Positions 21,197 through 31,137 of a DNA stretch of 64,000 nt are shown here, piece by piece. Origin of the DNA: Bacillus alkalicellulosilyticus (GTDB lineage Bacteria; Bacillota; Bacilli; Bacillales; Bacillaceae_F); assembly GCF_002019795.1 (NCBI RefSeq), contig NZ_KV917381.1:71008-135007 (forward strand). Direction: 5' to 3'. Below the pieces are notes generated by a model. That model was not told where the DNA came from and did not search any database. It worked only from the letters and a program-made list of their open reading frames with translations. Both the position numbers and the translations under genes were made by a program. Positions within the stretch are counted from its first letter, which is position 1. Every line of letters begins with the position of its first letter.

Positions 21197-22537
21197 ATGG
21201 GTAAATATTTTGGTACGGATGGGGTTAGAGGAATTGCGAATACAGAACTAACTCCAGAAATGGCTTTTAAAATAGGAAGAGCAGGAGGGTATATTCTAAC
21301 AAGGAATACAGAAAAACCAAAGGTTCTCATTGGTCGAGATACGCGTATTTCAGGTGAAATGTTAGAAGGTGCCTTGGTTGCTGGTCTTCTATCTATTGGA
21401 GCTGAGGTTATGAGGTTAGGAATAATCTCAACACCTGGAGTTGCCTTCTTAACAAAAGCATTAAGTGCTCAAGCCGGAGTTATGATATCCGCATCACACA
21501 ATCCAGTTGAGGATAATGGGATTAAGTTTTTTGGACCAGATGGCTTTAAGCTACTAGATACGCAAGAACAAGAAATTGAAAAGTTACTTGACCAAGAAGA
21601 TACATTACCAAGACCAGTTGGTGCTAATTTAGGGCAAGTGAGTGATTACTTTGAGGGTGGTCATAAATATCTTCAATTCTTAAAGCAAACGGTTCAAGAA
21701 GATTTTTCAGGACTACACATTGCCCTTGATTGTGCTCACGGGGCGGCATCTTCATTGGCACCGCATTTGTTTGCTGATTTAGAAGCTGATATCTCTACGA
21801 TGGGAAATTGTCCAAATGGAGTAAATATTAATAACGGAGTAGGCTCTACCCATCCGGAAGCTCTATCTAAGTTTTTACTCGAAAAAGGCGCCGATGTTGG
21901 TTTGGCTTTTGATGGTGACGCTGACCGTCTCATTGCAATTGATGAAAAAGGTCAGATCGTCGATGGCGACCAAATTATGTATATCTGTGCAAAATATATG
22001 CGTGACCAAGGGTGGTTGAAAAACAACACGATGGTTACAACTGTGATGAGTAACCTAGGGTTCTTTAAAGGAATGGAAGCATTAGGGATTGATGTGAAAA
22101 AGACTGCTGTAGGTGATCGTTATGTTATGGAAGAAATGAGAAAAGGGGGCTTAGCCCTTGGTGGTGAGCAATCCGGACATATCATTTTTTTAGATCATAT
22201 TACAACAGGAGATGGCATGCTCTCAGCTTTGCAGTTAGTTAATATTGTGAAAGCAACAGGAAAGCCTTTGTCCGAACTTGCCGGAGAAATGGAAAAATTC
22301 CCTCAAACGTTAGTTAATATTAAAGTCACTGATAAGTATGCGGTAGAAGCGAATGAAAAGGTAAGTGAAGTCATTCAAAAGGTTGAACAAGAAATGTCCG
22401 GAAATGGCCGAGTTCTTGTGAGACCATCAGGTACTGAGCCGCTTGTACGAGTAATGGTAGAAGCAGAAACCGAAGAATTATGTGAGCAGTATGTCACAGA
22501 AATTGCAGATGTTGTCAAAGAGGAAATGGGTTTATAA
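21197..22537 (+). CDS. glmM: phosphoglucosamine mutase GlmM
   Basis: GlmM turns glucosamine-6-phosphate into glucosamine-1-phosphate for UDP-GlcNAc and peptidoglycan. The 446-aa protein has all four domains: the active serine in [17 protein letters not shown] (about Ser100), the metal loop DGDADR, the sugar-recognition GGEQSGHI and the phosphate-binding [17 protein letters not shown] follows AAGGAG. It is the last gene of the cdaA-cdaR-glmM unit and is followed by a strong terminator. c-di-AMP and GlmM are linked in Bacillus because CdaA can bind GlmM. Confidence 0.96.
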   Translation: MGKYFGTDGVRGIANTELTPEMAFKIGRAGGYILTRNTEKPKVLIGRDTRISGEMLEGALVAGLLSIGAEVMRLGIISTPGVAFLTKALSAQAGVMISASHNPVEDNGIKFFGPDGFKLLDTQEQEIEKLLDQEDTLPRPVGANLGQVSDYFEGGHKYLQFLKQTVQEDFSGLHIALDCAHGAASSLAPHLFADLEADISTMGNCPNGVNINNGVGSTHPEALSKFLLEKGADVGLAFDGDADRLIAIDEKGQIVDGDQIMYICAKYMRDQGWLKNNTMVTTVMSNLGFFKGMEALGIDVKKTAVGDRYVMEEMRKGGLALGGEQSGHIIFLDHITTGDGMLSALQLVNIVKATGKPLSELAGEMEKFPQTLVNIKVTDKYAVEANEKVSEVIQKVEQEMSGNGRVLVRPSGTEPLVRVMVEAETEELCEQYVTEIADVVKEEMGL

Positions 22538-22546
22538 GAAAAAAGA

Positions 22547-22588
22547 ATGCATAAGCATCACGTCAAGTGATGTTTATGCATATTTTTA
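22547..22588 (+). terminator. intrinsic terminator after glmM
   Basis: ATGCATAAGCATCAC pairs with GTGATG(T)TTATGCAT, a long stem with a 5-nt loop, followed by ATTTTTAT. Confidence 0.85.
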
Positions 22589-22615
22589 TAGTGTAAGTGG
22601 CGTTGTGTTTTCGCA

Positions 22616-22645
22616 TTGACCATTTTACAATTTATAGTGTATGAT
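22616..22645 (+). promoter_or_regulatory. SigA promoter of glmS
   Basis: TTGACC (22616-22621) and TATGAT (22640-22645) are separated by 18 bases, placing the start about 50 bases before the ribozyme cleavage site. Confidence 0.65.
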
Positions 22646-22697
22646 GAAGGAACTAATAAAAGAAAGGTGGATAGGTAAATATAATAATAAGATATAA

Positions 22698-22857
22698 GAA
22701 GCGCCTGAACTATGCTTACGGACGGAAATAAAGCGTAGTTGACGAGGAAGGGGTTTATCGATTTTTTCGGCGGATGCCCCTCGGTTGTTGTAACATCTCA
22801 ACCGTAAGTCTTTGTAAAAACCAATGAGGCGACTCATGGCACAAAAGCAAAGACAAA
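22698..22857 (+). ncRNA. glmS ribozyme riboswitch
   Basis: This self-cleaving RNA senses glucosamine-6-phosphate and cuts the glmS message. The cut site is between A22700 and G22701 in AAGCGCC. The core segments match the family: CTATGCTT pairs with AAGCGTAG (P1/P2 region), GACGAGGAAGGGGTTTATCG, then TTCGGCGGATGCCCC (P2.1), CGGTTG/CAACCG (P3a) and GTCTTTG with CAAAGAC closing the 3' domain. It lies between a promoter and glmS as expected. The 3' boundary is approximate. Confidence 0.95.
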
Positions 22858-22880
22858 GATGATATAAATGATAAAAGAGT

Positions 22881-22925
22881 GGGGCAAGTGTGCCCCTTGG
22901 TCTCTTGCCCCCTAACTTGGGAGGG
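22881..22925 (+). promoter_or_regulatory. competing GC-rich hairpins between ribozyme and glmS start
   Basis: GGGGCA (22881-22886) can pair with TGCCCC (22891-22896), or GGGGCAAG (22881-22888) with CTTGCCCC (22904-22911). The C-run of the latter can also face the ribosome site GGGAGGG (22919-22925). The two folds exclude each other. Confidence 0.4.
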
Positions 22926-22934
22926 TAACACTAT

Positions 22935-24737
22935 ATGTGTGGTATTGTAGGATATATTGGAAATGAAGATGCAAAGGAAATTTTATTAAAAGGCTTAGAA
23001 AAGCTTGAATATCGTGGTTATGATTCTGCCGGTATTGCCGTAGTTAACAAGGAAGGCGTTCATATTTATAAAGAAAAAGGACGAATTGCAAGCTTACGCA
23101 ATGTCGTTGATGAATCAACGGAAGCTACTGCTGGAATTGGGCATACTCGTTGGGCGACACATGGACCACCGAGTAAGAGAAATGCACATCCGCACCAAAG
23201 TACGTCATCGCGATTTACGATCGTTCATAACGGTGTAATTGAAAACTATGAACAGCTGAAACGCGAGTATTTAGAGGATGTTACTTTCACAAGTGATACG
23301 GATACAGAGGTTATTGTTCAACTTGTTGAACAGTTTATGAAAGAAGACCAATCAGTAGAAGCAGCATTCCGCAAAGTTCTTTCTCTATTAAAAGGATCAT
23401 ATGCAACCGCGTTACTTGATGAGCAAGAGCCTGAAAAGATTTATGTAGGCAAAAACAAAAGCCCTCTATTAGTTGGAATTGGTGATGGGGTAAATGTAAT
23501 TGCAAGTGATGCAATGGCAATGCTACAAGTCACAAACCAATTTGTCGAGCTAATGGATAAGGAAGTTGTTATTGTTACCCGTGATGCAGTTACGATTAAA
23601 TCAATAGACGGCCAAACGGTTGAACGAGACCATTTCGTTGCAGAACTTGATGCTAGTGATATTGAAAAAGGTACGTATCCTCATTTTATGTTAAAAGAAA
23701 TTGATGAGCAGCCGTTTGTTATCCGTAATATCATTTCTAAATATCAAGATGACAATGGTCAAATTATATTAGATGAAGATATTCGAGCTACGTTAAAAGA
23801 AGCTGACCGCTTATATATCATTGCAGCAGGAACGAGTTACCATGCAGGCTTAATGGGAAAACAATTGATTGAAACGATTTCTGGGAAACCTGTAGAAGTT
23901 CATATTGCAAGTGAGTTTCTATACAATATGCCTCTTCTTTCCGAAAAACCACTCTTTATATTTATTTCACAAAGCGGGGAAACCGCAGATAGCCGTGGTG
24001 TTCTCGTTGATATTAAAGAAAAAGGTTATCCGGCATTAACGATTACAAACGTCCCTGGTTCCACGTTATCGCGTGAAGCTGATTTTACACTTCACACTCA
24101 TGCAGGTCCTGAAATTGCGGTGGCTTCCACAAAGGCCTATACAGCGCAAATGGCAGTACTAGCTATTTTAGCTTGTGATTTAGCAAATGCGAAAGGTATA
24201 ACAGTGGATTTCGATCCAATTCAGGAGTTAAGTATTGTAGCGAATGCGATGGAAACCCTTTGTGATAAGAAAGAAACATTTGAAAAAATTGCACGAGACT
24301 ATTTATCAATTACACGAAATTGCTTCTTTATCGGTCGTGCAGCAGACTACTATGTTTGTTTAGAAGGTGCCTTAAAACTTAAAGAAATTTCATATATTCA
24401 AGCTGAAGGCTTTGCTGGTGGAGAACTGAAGCATGGAACGATCGCTCTCATTGAAGACGGTACACCAGTAATTGCGTTAGCAACTCAAGACCACGTGAAC
24501 TTGAGCATCCGTGGTAATGTAAAAGAAGTGGCTGCTCGCGGTGCAGCGACGTGCATCATTAGTATGGGTGATTGTGCACAAGAAGATGACCAATTTGTTA
24601 TCCCACCAGTTCACAAACACTTATCTGCCTTAGCTACTGTTATCCCACTTCAGTTGATATCTTATTATGCAGCGTTACACCGTGATTGTGACGTTGATAA
24701 GCCAAGAAATTTAGCAAAAAGCGTAACAGTTGAATAA
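22935..24737 (+). CDS. glmS: glutamine-fructose-6-phosphate aminotransferase GlmS
   Basis: GlmS makes glucosamine-6-phosphate from fructose-6-phosphate and glutamine, the first step toward UDP-GlcNAc. The 600-aa protein begins MCGIVGYIG, so the catalytic cysteine is residue 2 after removal of Met. The glutaminase domain covers about residues 1-240. Two SIS sugar-isomerase domains follow, with [11 protein letters not shown] and STKAYTAQ motifs. It ends [13 protein letters not shown], the conserved C-terminal tail. Expression is controlled by the ribozyme in its leader. GlmM, encoded just upstream, uses the product. Confidence 0.97.
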   Translation: MCGIVGYIGNEDAKEILLKGLEKLEYRGYDSAGIAVVNKEGVHIYKEKGRIASLRNVVDESTEATAGIGHTRWATHGPPSKRNAHPHQSTSSRFTIVHNGVIENYEQLKREYLEDVTFTSDTDTEVIVQLVEQFMKEDQSVEAAFRKVLSLLKGSYATALLDEQEPEKIYVGKNKSPLLVGIGDGVNVIASDAMAMLQVTNQFVELMDKEVVIVTRDAVTIKSIDGQTVERDHFVAELDASDIEKGTYPHFMLKEIDEQPFVIRNIISKYQDDNGQIILDEDIRATLKEADRLYIIAAGTSYHAGLMGKQLIETISGKPVEVHIASEFLYNMPLLSEKPLFIFISQSGETADSRGVLVDIKEKGYPALTITNVPGSTLSREADFTLHTHAGPEIAVASTKAYTAQMAVLAILACDLANAKGITVDFDPIQELSIVANAMETLCDKKETFEKIARDYLSITRNCFFIGRAADYYVCLEGALKLKEISYIQAEGFAGGELKHGTIALIEDGTPVIALATQDHVNLSIRGNVKEVAARGAATCIISMGDCAQEDDQFVIPPVHKHLSALATVIPLQLISYYAALHRDCDVDKPRNLAKSVTVE

Positions 24738-24761
24738 AGTTTTTTATGAGCTTGGAGATTG

Positions 24762-24793
24762 AAAGTCGAGAGGATTCCTCTCGACTTTTTTTA
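24762..24793 (+). terminator. intrinsic terminator after glmS
   Basis: AAAGTCGAGAGG and CCTCTCGACTTT form a perfect stem around ATT(C) and are followed by a T-run. Confidence 0.9.
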
Positions 24794-24848
24794 CTTGACT
24801 TGGTCAATCATAAAGCTGAATAAGTTAAAAAAGGAGTAGGGAAATTCC

Positions 24849-26534
24849 CTACTCCTCACCAATTTTTATAGCTTGATGGATACGTATTTTTGAAATCATC
24901 CAGCTCAAAATCGCTAACCCACTAATGAGCAATAAGCCTGCGAACGAGTAGATGAGTATTTCGTCACTGCGTTCGAAAACAATACGGAAAGGCAATAATT
25001 GTCCCTCGGTACCTAGTGAGTTTTGCAGGAATGGAATGAACAGAATGCTCGTTATTTTCCCAATAACTACTCCTAATAGAACAGCCATACCTGTGGTTAA
25101 TACCTGTTCCCAAAATAACATAATGAATAGCTGCCGAGCAGACATTCCCATAGACCTGAAAACACCATACTGCAAGGTTCGGGACCTTAGTGATAAAATC
25201 CAGTATAACAAAAATCCTATGAATGTAATCACCAATGCAATAAGGAAGCCAAGCGTTAATGAGCCATTTAAGCCCGTTAAATAGGCGTCTTTGCTTAAGC
25301 TGTTTAAACCATCTAACACATCATTGAAGCTAGTAAGTCGGAGTCGTTCTTCTTCAAATTTTGACAATAGTTCTCCGCGGTCGGCATCTTCTTCTAGACT
25401 AATCCACAATCGATAAGGTTCGATTGCCATTGAATTTTGGATATAGGAAAGGTTTCCAACGACAAAGTATGGATTCGTATCGGGATTCCAGGACGGCCAG
25501 TAATCAATAATATCATAAACCACAAAATGTGCATGTTGTGCCATATCCCAATTCAATGAGATGTAACCTCCAGGACGAACATCAAGGTCTTTGGCTAGTT
25601 CTCTTGATATCATGACTGAACTTGTCTCGCTTGCCATTAAGTTTAAGTATTCAAACCAATGACGGTTAGGTGACAAAAGAGAAGACCTAAAGTAGGCGGT
25701 TTCCCCAAATGTGTTGGTGTCTATTCCCATGAGCAGAGTTTTTTTATTCTTATTAGGTTCAGCTGTATTGGTGACATTTACTCGGTTTTTCGTAAACACT
25801 CTTGATATTTGTTTAATACCGGGCCAGTCTTTTATGTGTGCACTATTTGGTTCATAGTATAGGATTCTCACATTGTCTCTTCGGTCTTCTTCCTTAATAA
25901 ACTCTCCTGCTTTTGTCAATTCAACAGGGATGTCTCGTTCCCAATATTGTTGAAGTACAATATCAGCACCAGCTTCATAGCTCACTTGTTCCTCTAGGTT
26001 TTGGTTGACGGTTTGAGCTGTATTGGCACTGAATAATCCAATCGATATGGTCATCACTAGAAAGAGCATAAAAAACTGATATTGTTTGGACGTACGTCCG
26101 ATTTGAATTAAGGCTGTATACATATGAACAGGCCATTTTTTTCGTCCTATCCAGGTGATGAAAGCAATGATCCATGGATAGATGCGGAAACATAAAAGAG
26201 TTAAGCCGATAATAAACAGACCCGGAACGAGTAACAATAGTGGATCAATAGCGATACTCTCATGTGAATAGTCAACAAGACGCCAACTTTGACGCAAGGT
26301 ATACCAACCATAGCCAGCAATAGCCAGTAAGATGACATCGATAAAATATTTATGCCAAGTAGCTTGAGCTTGTCCACTCGAATGTTTTCGTTTCTGAGAA
26401 ACAATGTTTTTCTTTGTTGCCAAAATAACTGGAATCATTACACTGATAAAACAAGCTAAGGCGGCAAAGCTAGCATATAAATATGTATCTAATGTGAGTT
26501 TGGCAGGTAAAGCTTGGCGTTGGACAAATTCCAT
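24849..26534 (-). pseudogene. FtsX-like ABC permease, C-terminal piece of a frameshifted gene
   Basis: This 561-codon piece carries the second half of a large MacB/FtsX-like permease: a helix pair (ASFAALACFISVMIPVILA), a central extracytoplasmic domain of about 260 residues, and the final FtsX core with LGFLIALVITFIGFLLYWILSLRSR, a YGVFRSMGMSARQL motif and a closing helix (IYSFAGLLLISGLAILSWMI). Its first codons continue the sequence of the upstream piece in another frame. Reading across, the junction would be MVGS-NSGFMEFVQRQALP if one base were added near 26543-26548. The ATG at 26534 has no ribosome site. The gene is either inactivated or affected by a sequencing error. Other parts of the operon look intact. 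Confidence 0.8.
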
Positions 26535-27676
26535 AAAACCAGAGTTGAGCCAACCATTTTACTCATCAATAAGCCGAGAAATGGTCCAATGAGTAGGGCT
26601 AATCCACACAGAAGGAGTGTTTCTACCAAATAAATAAATGAAATTTGACGTTTGCCAGCCCCACGACTGCGTAATACAGCGATTTCGGCTTGTTGTCTTT
26701 CAACGATTAAATTCGAAATCATAAATAAGTATATGAGCAACATGGTTAGTATCGGGATGAAAAACGAAATGGTCATCATCCGAAACTGGCCTTCTTGGTG
26801 GAGAAAGTAATGAACGATTTTAATCATAGGACTACTGATTGACACATCGGTGCTTTCAGTAGCACGTATGGATTCCGTTCGAAGCATACGTTGAATCGGC
26901 AGTAGTTTATATGCATCACTTATGTCTAAACGAGTATAATCATATGTGCTATAAATTAATACTTTCTCTACAAAATGATCTAGCGGAAGTAAATGTTCTT
27001 GGAATACATCGTCTGCAAGAATAAACATGCCTTCTAACGTTTCAGGTGGTTCTGGCCAAAATAATTCTGTTTGTTCTTTAGCTTGAAAAGTTCCTACTGG
27101 ACGAACTATAATGTCTTCATTCATGCTTCGATGTTTTAACCGTATTTCCTCACCTAGAAAAATATCCATATCAACTAAGGCACGGTCATGAACATACACT
27201 TCAAAGACATCTGGGGTGCCACTATGCTCTGGTTCTCTTCCTTGAACAAGAGTAATATGATCTTCAAAGCCTGAGAGGGAACGCAAGAAGACATTTCTCA
27301 GGGTTGAATCGGATGAAGCGCGCTCTCCTTGGAGACCACTGGAGGTCAACATGATTCCTGAGTTTACTCTAGGCATGTCTATCTGACGTCGCAAAACGTT
27401 TTCATTAGCTTCAACAATTTGCTCTAATATCTCTACTCGATCAAGTTGCGGTTGTAATTCTCTCCAATTTAATTCGTGTGTAATGATTCCAGGGTAGGTT
27501 CCATGGTTTTCCTGGTAACGTTGGGAATCACTGAGGACAAGATTTTGTAAAGAGCCAGTTGTATAGATAGGGATGGAGGCGACTAATGTGATGGTGACCA
27601 ATATCCCAATAAACAAACTGAGGACTAACCAGTAGTTTTTTATGATTTTTCTGGCTATCATTGTTAATATGTTCAA
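26489..27676 (-). pseudogene. FtsX-like ABC permease, N-terminal piece of a frameshifted gene
   Basis: This 395-codon piece has an N-terminal helix (YWLVLSLFIGILVTITLVASIPIY), an extracytoplasmic domain of about 240 residues, and the first FtsX core with FFIPILTMLLIYLFMISNLIV, ERQQAEIAVLRSRGAGKRQI and LLLCGLALLIGPFLGLLMSKMVG. I start it at the TTG at 27676, which lies 6 bases after an AGGAGG site; a longer frame start at 27745 lies inside the preceding adaptor gene. After MVGST the frame runs into unrelated residues (LWNLSNAKLYLPNSH) and stops, while the other frame continues the protein. One deleted base near 26543-26548 explains this. The function would be export driven by the ATPases at 28946-30568. 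Confidence 0.8.
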
Positions 27677-27686
27677 GGTACTCCTC

Positions 27687-28904
27687 CTAACGCAAGATGA
27701 GTTGGTCGCCTTCTTCCAATCCACTGATGACTTCGACTCTATCATCTACTTTCAATCCGGTTTGGACCCCAACCTCTGTTAAGTTGTCACCATCTAATAT
27801 ACGAACAACCTGTTGGTCTTCATAGTTTCTAATTGCACTCGCTGGAATAGTAATCACATCTTCACGTATCTCAAATATAATTTTAATGTTTGCCCGTTCT
27901 CCTAAATCTATTGAACTTGGAATATCTTTTACTTCAATGCTTATATCTTTATCAGGAGCATTTTCATCAGGTAAATCAAATATTTCTCCGTTTAACTCTT
28001 TTCCATCTATTGTTACGATAACTTCCATACCGACACTCAACTCGTTCACTCTATTTCCACTTGGTTTTGATACTAGACGTAAGGAGTTAGGGTCAGAAAT
28101 GGTTACTAACGTTTGAAAAGGTTCTATCATTTCGCCTGCTTGTAGTTTTGCTAATGAGGTGATGATTCCCGATATCGGGGCAGTGATTAGAGAAGCCTCT
28201 AGTTTTGTTCTGTAATTATTTAATTGGTTTTGTTGGCGTTCTACATTTAACTCCGCTCTCTGGATATCGCGGTTTATATCAGACATGCTTTGTTGTTGTA
28301 GTTCCTTCATAGCTAATTCTTGTTCGATTTGAAGTTTCTTTTGTTCCGTACTATCTAGCTTAGTTTGTCTTTCTATCAACTTTTCTTCATTATCAGTAGC
28401 ACGTATTTTATCTTTTTGTTCTTTTATTTCATTGTCTACTTTAGTCATTTCGTTTTTCAAAGCTTGAATGTCTGATTGAAGTTTTTCCTGTTCTTTTTTT
28501 CGCTCTAATGCACTTTCTACATCTAGTTTGGCTTCGTTCAAGTTGATTTGTTGTTGTTGTACTTGAAAAGGAAGGTCATCTTGTTCCAATTCAATTAACA
28601 AATCTCCTTTTTTAACAGCTTGGTTAGGTTTAACATGGACTTCCTTGACACGTTGACCCAGTTCCCTGTAATACACATCAGCGGAGTTAGTAGACTGGAA
28701 TTCTGCTCTTGCTTCATATGCATCTATCAAATCTATACGTGTTACTGTTTCTGTTTCATACTGGGTTGCAGCGGGTTCAAGTAACGGGGGAGCAAGCGCT
28801 TCTTGTTCCTTTGGTAGTAATGAACATCCGCTAAGTAAAAAAACTAGACTCATAGCTACGGAGAAGGGTTTAAAATTAACATGACCTAATGTTATCTGTT
28901 TCAA
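27687..28904 (-). CDS. HlyD/RND-type membrane fusion lipoprotein (adaptor subunit)
   Basis: The 405-aa adaptor links an ABC permease to the outside of the cell, as MacA-like proteins do in Gram-positive export systems. It has a lipoprotein signal ending LLSGC (residues about 20-27), a beta-barrel/lipoyl segment EVHVKPNQAVKKGDLLIELE, a long coiled coil (about residues 95-215, rich in Q, K and E) and the returning lipoyl half APISGIITSLAKLQAGEMIEP. Start TTG at 28904 follows AAAGGTGG. It lies 11 bp before the permease and 42 bp after the second ATPase, so the four genes form one operon. Confidence 0.88.
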   Translation of the reverse strand: MKQITLGHVNFKPFSVAMSLVFLLSGCSLLPKEQEALAPPLLEPAATQYETETVTRIDLIDAYEARAEFQSTNSADVYYRELGQRVKEVHVKPNQAVKKGDLLIELEQDDLPFQVQQQQINLNEAKLDVESALERKKEQEKLQSDIQALKNEMTKVDNEIKEQKDKIRATDNEEKLIERQTKLDSTEQKKLQIEQELAMKELQQQSMSDINRDIQRAELNVERQQNQLNNYRTKLEASLITAPISGIITSLAKLQAGEMIEPFQTLVTISDPNSLRLVSKPSGNRVNELSVGMEVIVTIDGKELNGEIFDLPDENAPDKDISIEVKDIPSSIDLGERANIKIIFEIREDVITIPASAIRNYEDQQVVRILDGDNLTEVGVQTGLKVDDRVEVISGLEEGDQLILR

Positions 28905-28945
28905 CGAGGTTCCACCTTTCTTGGACAGTTGAATTTCTAAAATAG

Positions 28946-29845
28946 TTACGCATCTTTTTTCACTGAATGCTGTGGTTTTATGATGATTCGTCCGTCTTCT
29001 TCTTCAATTTGTACCCTGTTTTGTGCGTCTTCTTGTAGGCCTAGTGTCTGTAGTAATTGCTCTGGTATTTGTAACCGACCCGCACGATCGACAACGGTGT
29101 ATTCCATATGAGTTTCTTCTGTAAACATTCCTTCTCTCATCTGTTCTTCTAATTCGTGTGGCTGCATCCGGAACATTTCACTAGATGTCTTTCCATCTCG
29201 GATAGAAACGACTCGATCTACCTTTTTCATGAGTTGAGTGTCATGTGTGACGATGACAATTGTCGTGTTTAGCGTTTCGTTAATTTCACGAAAGACGTTT
29301 AGAAGTTGATCTCCTGTCTTTGAATCGACACTTCCGGTCGGTTCGTCCGCAAGCAATAAAGGAGGGTCATTCGCTAAAGCAATAGCGATCGCTACCCTTT
29401 GTTGTTCACCACCAGATAGCTGGTCTAAGCGGTTATGGAGTCGGTGTCCAAGACCAACCATCTTTAGTAGGTCCTTAGCCTTTTGAGATTGTGCTCGTCC
29501 CTTAATAAGCATTGGTAGTTCTACATTTTGTTGAGCGGTGAGATAAGGAATTAAGTTCCGCCCTTGGTTTTGCCATACAAATCCAACGGTTAATCGTTTA
29601 TACAGCTTTAACTCTTTTTCCGTCATTCGCAAAAGATTTTTTCCATCGACCAAAAGTGAGCCTGCTGAAGGACGCTCTAATCCTCCTAATAAGTTCAGTA
29701 AAGTGGATTTTCCACTACCACTGCTACCAATAATGGCCATCAGTTCACCTTTTTCTATGGTTAAATCTAATCCCTGTAAAGCAAACACTTCAAGTTCATG
29801 TGCTTTATAAATTTTCACAACGTTATCGCAAACGATCATACTCAT
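28946..29845 (-). CDS. ABC transporter ATPase with C-terminal AbrB/SpoVT-like domain
   Basis: The 299-aa protein is a MacB/LolD-type ATPase: Walker [17 protein letters not shown], signature [19 protein letters not shown] and Walker [13 protein letters not shown]. Residues 1-230 form the ATPase. A spacer with [11 protein letters not shown] follows, and the last 50 residues read [21 protein letters not shown] and [16 protein letters not shown], the swapped-hairpin pattern of AbrB/SpoVT DNA-binding domains. I start at the ATG at 29845 after AGGGGGATT; a TTG at 29863 lies before that site. The tail may be a dimerization or regulatory module; DNA binding is only a possibility. Confidence 0.85.
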   Translation of the reverse strand: MSMIVCDNVVKIYKAHELEVFALQGLDLTIEKGELMAIIGSSGSGKSTLLNLLGGLERPSAGSLLVDGKNLLRMTEKELKLYKRLTVGFVWQNQGRNLIPYLTAQQNVELPMLIKGRAQSQKAKDLLKMVGLGHRLHNRLDQLSGGEQQRVAIAIALANDPPLLLADEPTGSVDSKTGDQLLNVFREINETLNTTIVIVTHDTQLMKKVDRVVSIRDGKTSSEMFRMQPHELEEQMREGMFTEETHMEYTVVDRAGRLQIPEQLLQTLGLQEDAQNRVQIEEEDGRIIIKPQHSVKKDA

Positions 29846-29863
29846 GGAAAATCCCCCTGACAA

Positions 29864-30568
29864 TTAAACATGAAGAGCTACCTCAGAATCTAGTAACATA
29901 CCATCTTCTAATTCAAATATATGATCAGCCATATGTAACACACTTGGGTCATGTGTTGTTAAAATTATCGTCATGTTTTGCTTATCCACTAATGAGCGAA
30001 ATAAACGCATGATTTGAAAAGTTCGCTTCGAGTCAAGTTCTGCTGTCGGTTCATCCGCAAAAATTAAAGAAGGACGCTTTGCTATCGCTCTAGCTATGGC
30101 TACACGTTGTTGTTCCCCTCCTGATAATTCAGAAGGTCTGTGTTTCGCTCGTTTTGTAAGACCTACCGAATCCAACGCTTCCTTCACTCGTTTCTCCCAT
30201 TCTTCTGATGGAATTTCAGAAACTCGCAGCCCATATTCTACATTTTCATATGCTGACAACATCGGCAATAAAGCAAAAGCTTGAAAGATAAAACTGACAT
30301 GTTTTTTACGAAACTCATCTATTTCTCGTTGGCTAAGTTGAGATAAGTCTTGTTCTAAAAAAGTAACGGTTCCTTCTGTTGGTTGGTCCAGTCCTCCTAA
30401 TACATTCATCAATGTTGTTTTTCCTGAACCAGACCTTCCTTTTAAAATAATAAGCGAGTTCTTTTGAATATTCATGTTTATACCGCGTAGGGCATGAACA
30501 GCTTTCTTTCCGCTACCAAATGTTCGGATGATATCGTTTGTTTGAAGAATTGATCCTGACAATTCCAT
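29864..30568 (-). CDS. ABC transporter ATP-binding protein, LolD/MacB type
   Basis: The 234-aa ATPase has Walker A LKGRSGSGKTTLMNVLGGLD, Q-loop FIFQAFALLPMLSAYENVEYG, signature [19 protein letters not shown], Walker B LIFADEPTAELD and the H-loop TTHDPSV. It is the first gene of the minus-strand export operon. The next gene encodes a second ATPase of the same type, so the transporter may use a mixed pair or each may serve separately. The start is ATG at 30568 following AGGAAGAGAGG. No regulator or substrate gene is next to it, so the cargo is unknown. Confidence 0.9.
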   Translation of the reverse strand: MELSGSILQTNDIIRTFGSGKKAVHALRGINMNIQKNSLIILKGRSGSGKTTLMNVLGGLDQPTEGTVTFLEQDLSQLSQREIDEFRKKHVSFIFQAFALLPMLSAYENVEYGLRVSEIPSEEWEKRVKEALDSVGLTKRAKHRPSELSGGEQQRVAIARAIAKRPSLIFADEPTAELDSKRTFQIMRLFRSLVDKQNMTIILTTHDPSVLHMADHIFELEDGMLLDSEVALHV

Positions 30569-30681
30569 CACCTCTCTTCCTAAAACCTAATAATGGTAAA
30601 AATGATATTTTAGTCCACTATAAAAACTAATTATAACTGATCTATATCGAAAACTAATTATTTAAAAATTCTGTAAATTTA

Positions 30682-30710
30682 TTGACGATATAAAACATGT
30701 ATGATATTGT
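30682..30710 (+). promoter_or_regulatory. candidate SigA promoter upstream of the binding-protein genes
   Basis: TTGACG (30682-30687) and TATTGT (30705-30710) are 17 bases apart. The -10 box is poor. It lies in the 569-bp gap between the divergent ABC operon and the binding-protein genes. Confidence 0.35.
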
Positions 30711-30824
30711 TATTTCCTTAAAAAGGTATTTATTAAAAAAGTAAGTACTTAATACAAAAATAGTAATTTGAAATTGGTTCTAGTCCAAAATTAGACGTGA
30801 CGAACTAGTAGTTACTAAACACAC

Positions 30825-30864
30825 GTTTATTAAATTGAAAAAGTTTTAAGTGTTTTTAATAAAC
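30825..30864. promoter_or_regulatory. paired GTTTAWTAAAC-like sites
   Basis: GTTTATTAAAT (30825-30835) and TTTTAATAAAC (30854-30864) each match the 11-bp palindrome GTTTA-W-TAAAC at 10 positions and together form an inverted repeat. A perfect copy, GTTTAATAAAC, is at 34976-34986 before the SDR gene. This suggests a shared regulator. Confidence 0.45.
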
Positions 30865-30944
30865 TACTAAAACTTTTTAGCTCTGGTATGCGTATAAGAG
30901 ATAACTATGAGGAAAAAATTTATAACTCTTAAGGGGGAGCGCAG

Positions 30945-31080
30945 ATGAAAAAGTGGGGAAATTTAGTTTTATATCTAGGCTATGCTTGGTTACCTTCTTT
31001 CGTTATGTAACAAAAAATTACGATGTCCAGAATTAATACGAACCGTGCTTCATGAAGATATAGTGCAGAAGTTAAACTAA
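30945..31080 (+). pseudogene. probable remnant of a third binding-protein gene
   Basis: A ribosome site AAGGGGGAG is followed by ATG and the codons for MKKWGNLVLYLGYAWLPSFVM, then a stop at 31008. The next 70 bases in another frame read VLHEDIVQKLN and stop at 31078-31080. The start resembles MKKWKVSIV of the gene at 31138, and the tail resembles YHEEILSKVE at the end of the gene at 32515. I read this as the two ends of a deleted paralogue, though a real 21-aa peptide is possible. Confidence 0.4.
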
Positions 31081-31137
31081 TTGAGTAGGTTTTACTGATT
31101 TTTGTGTGAGTTTCATAGTGATATAGGGGGCGGTTTT

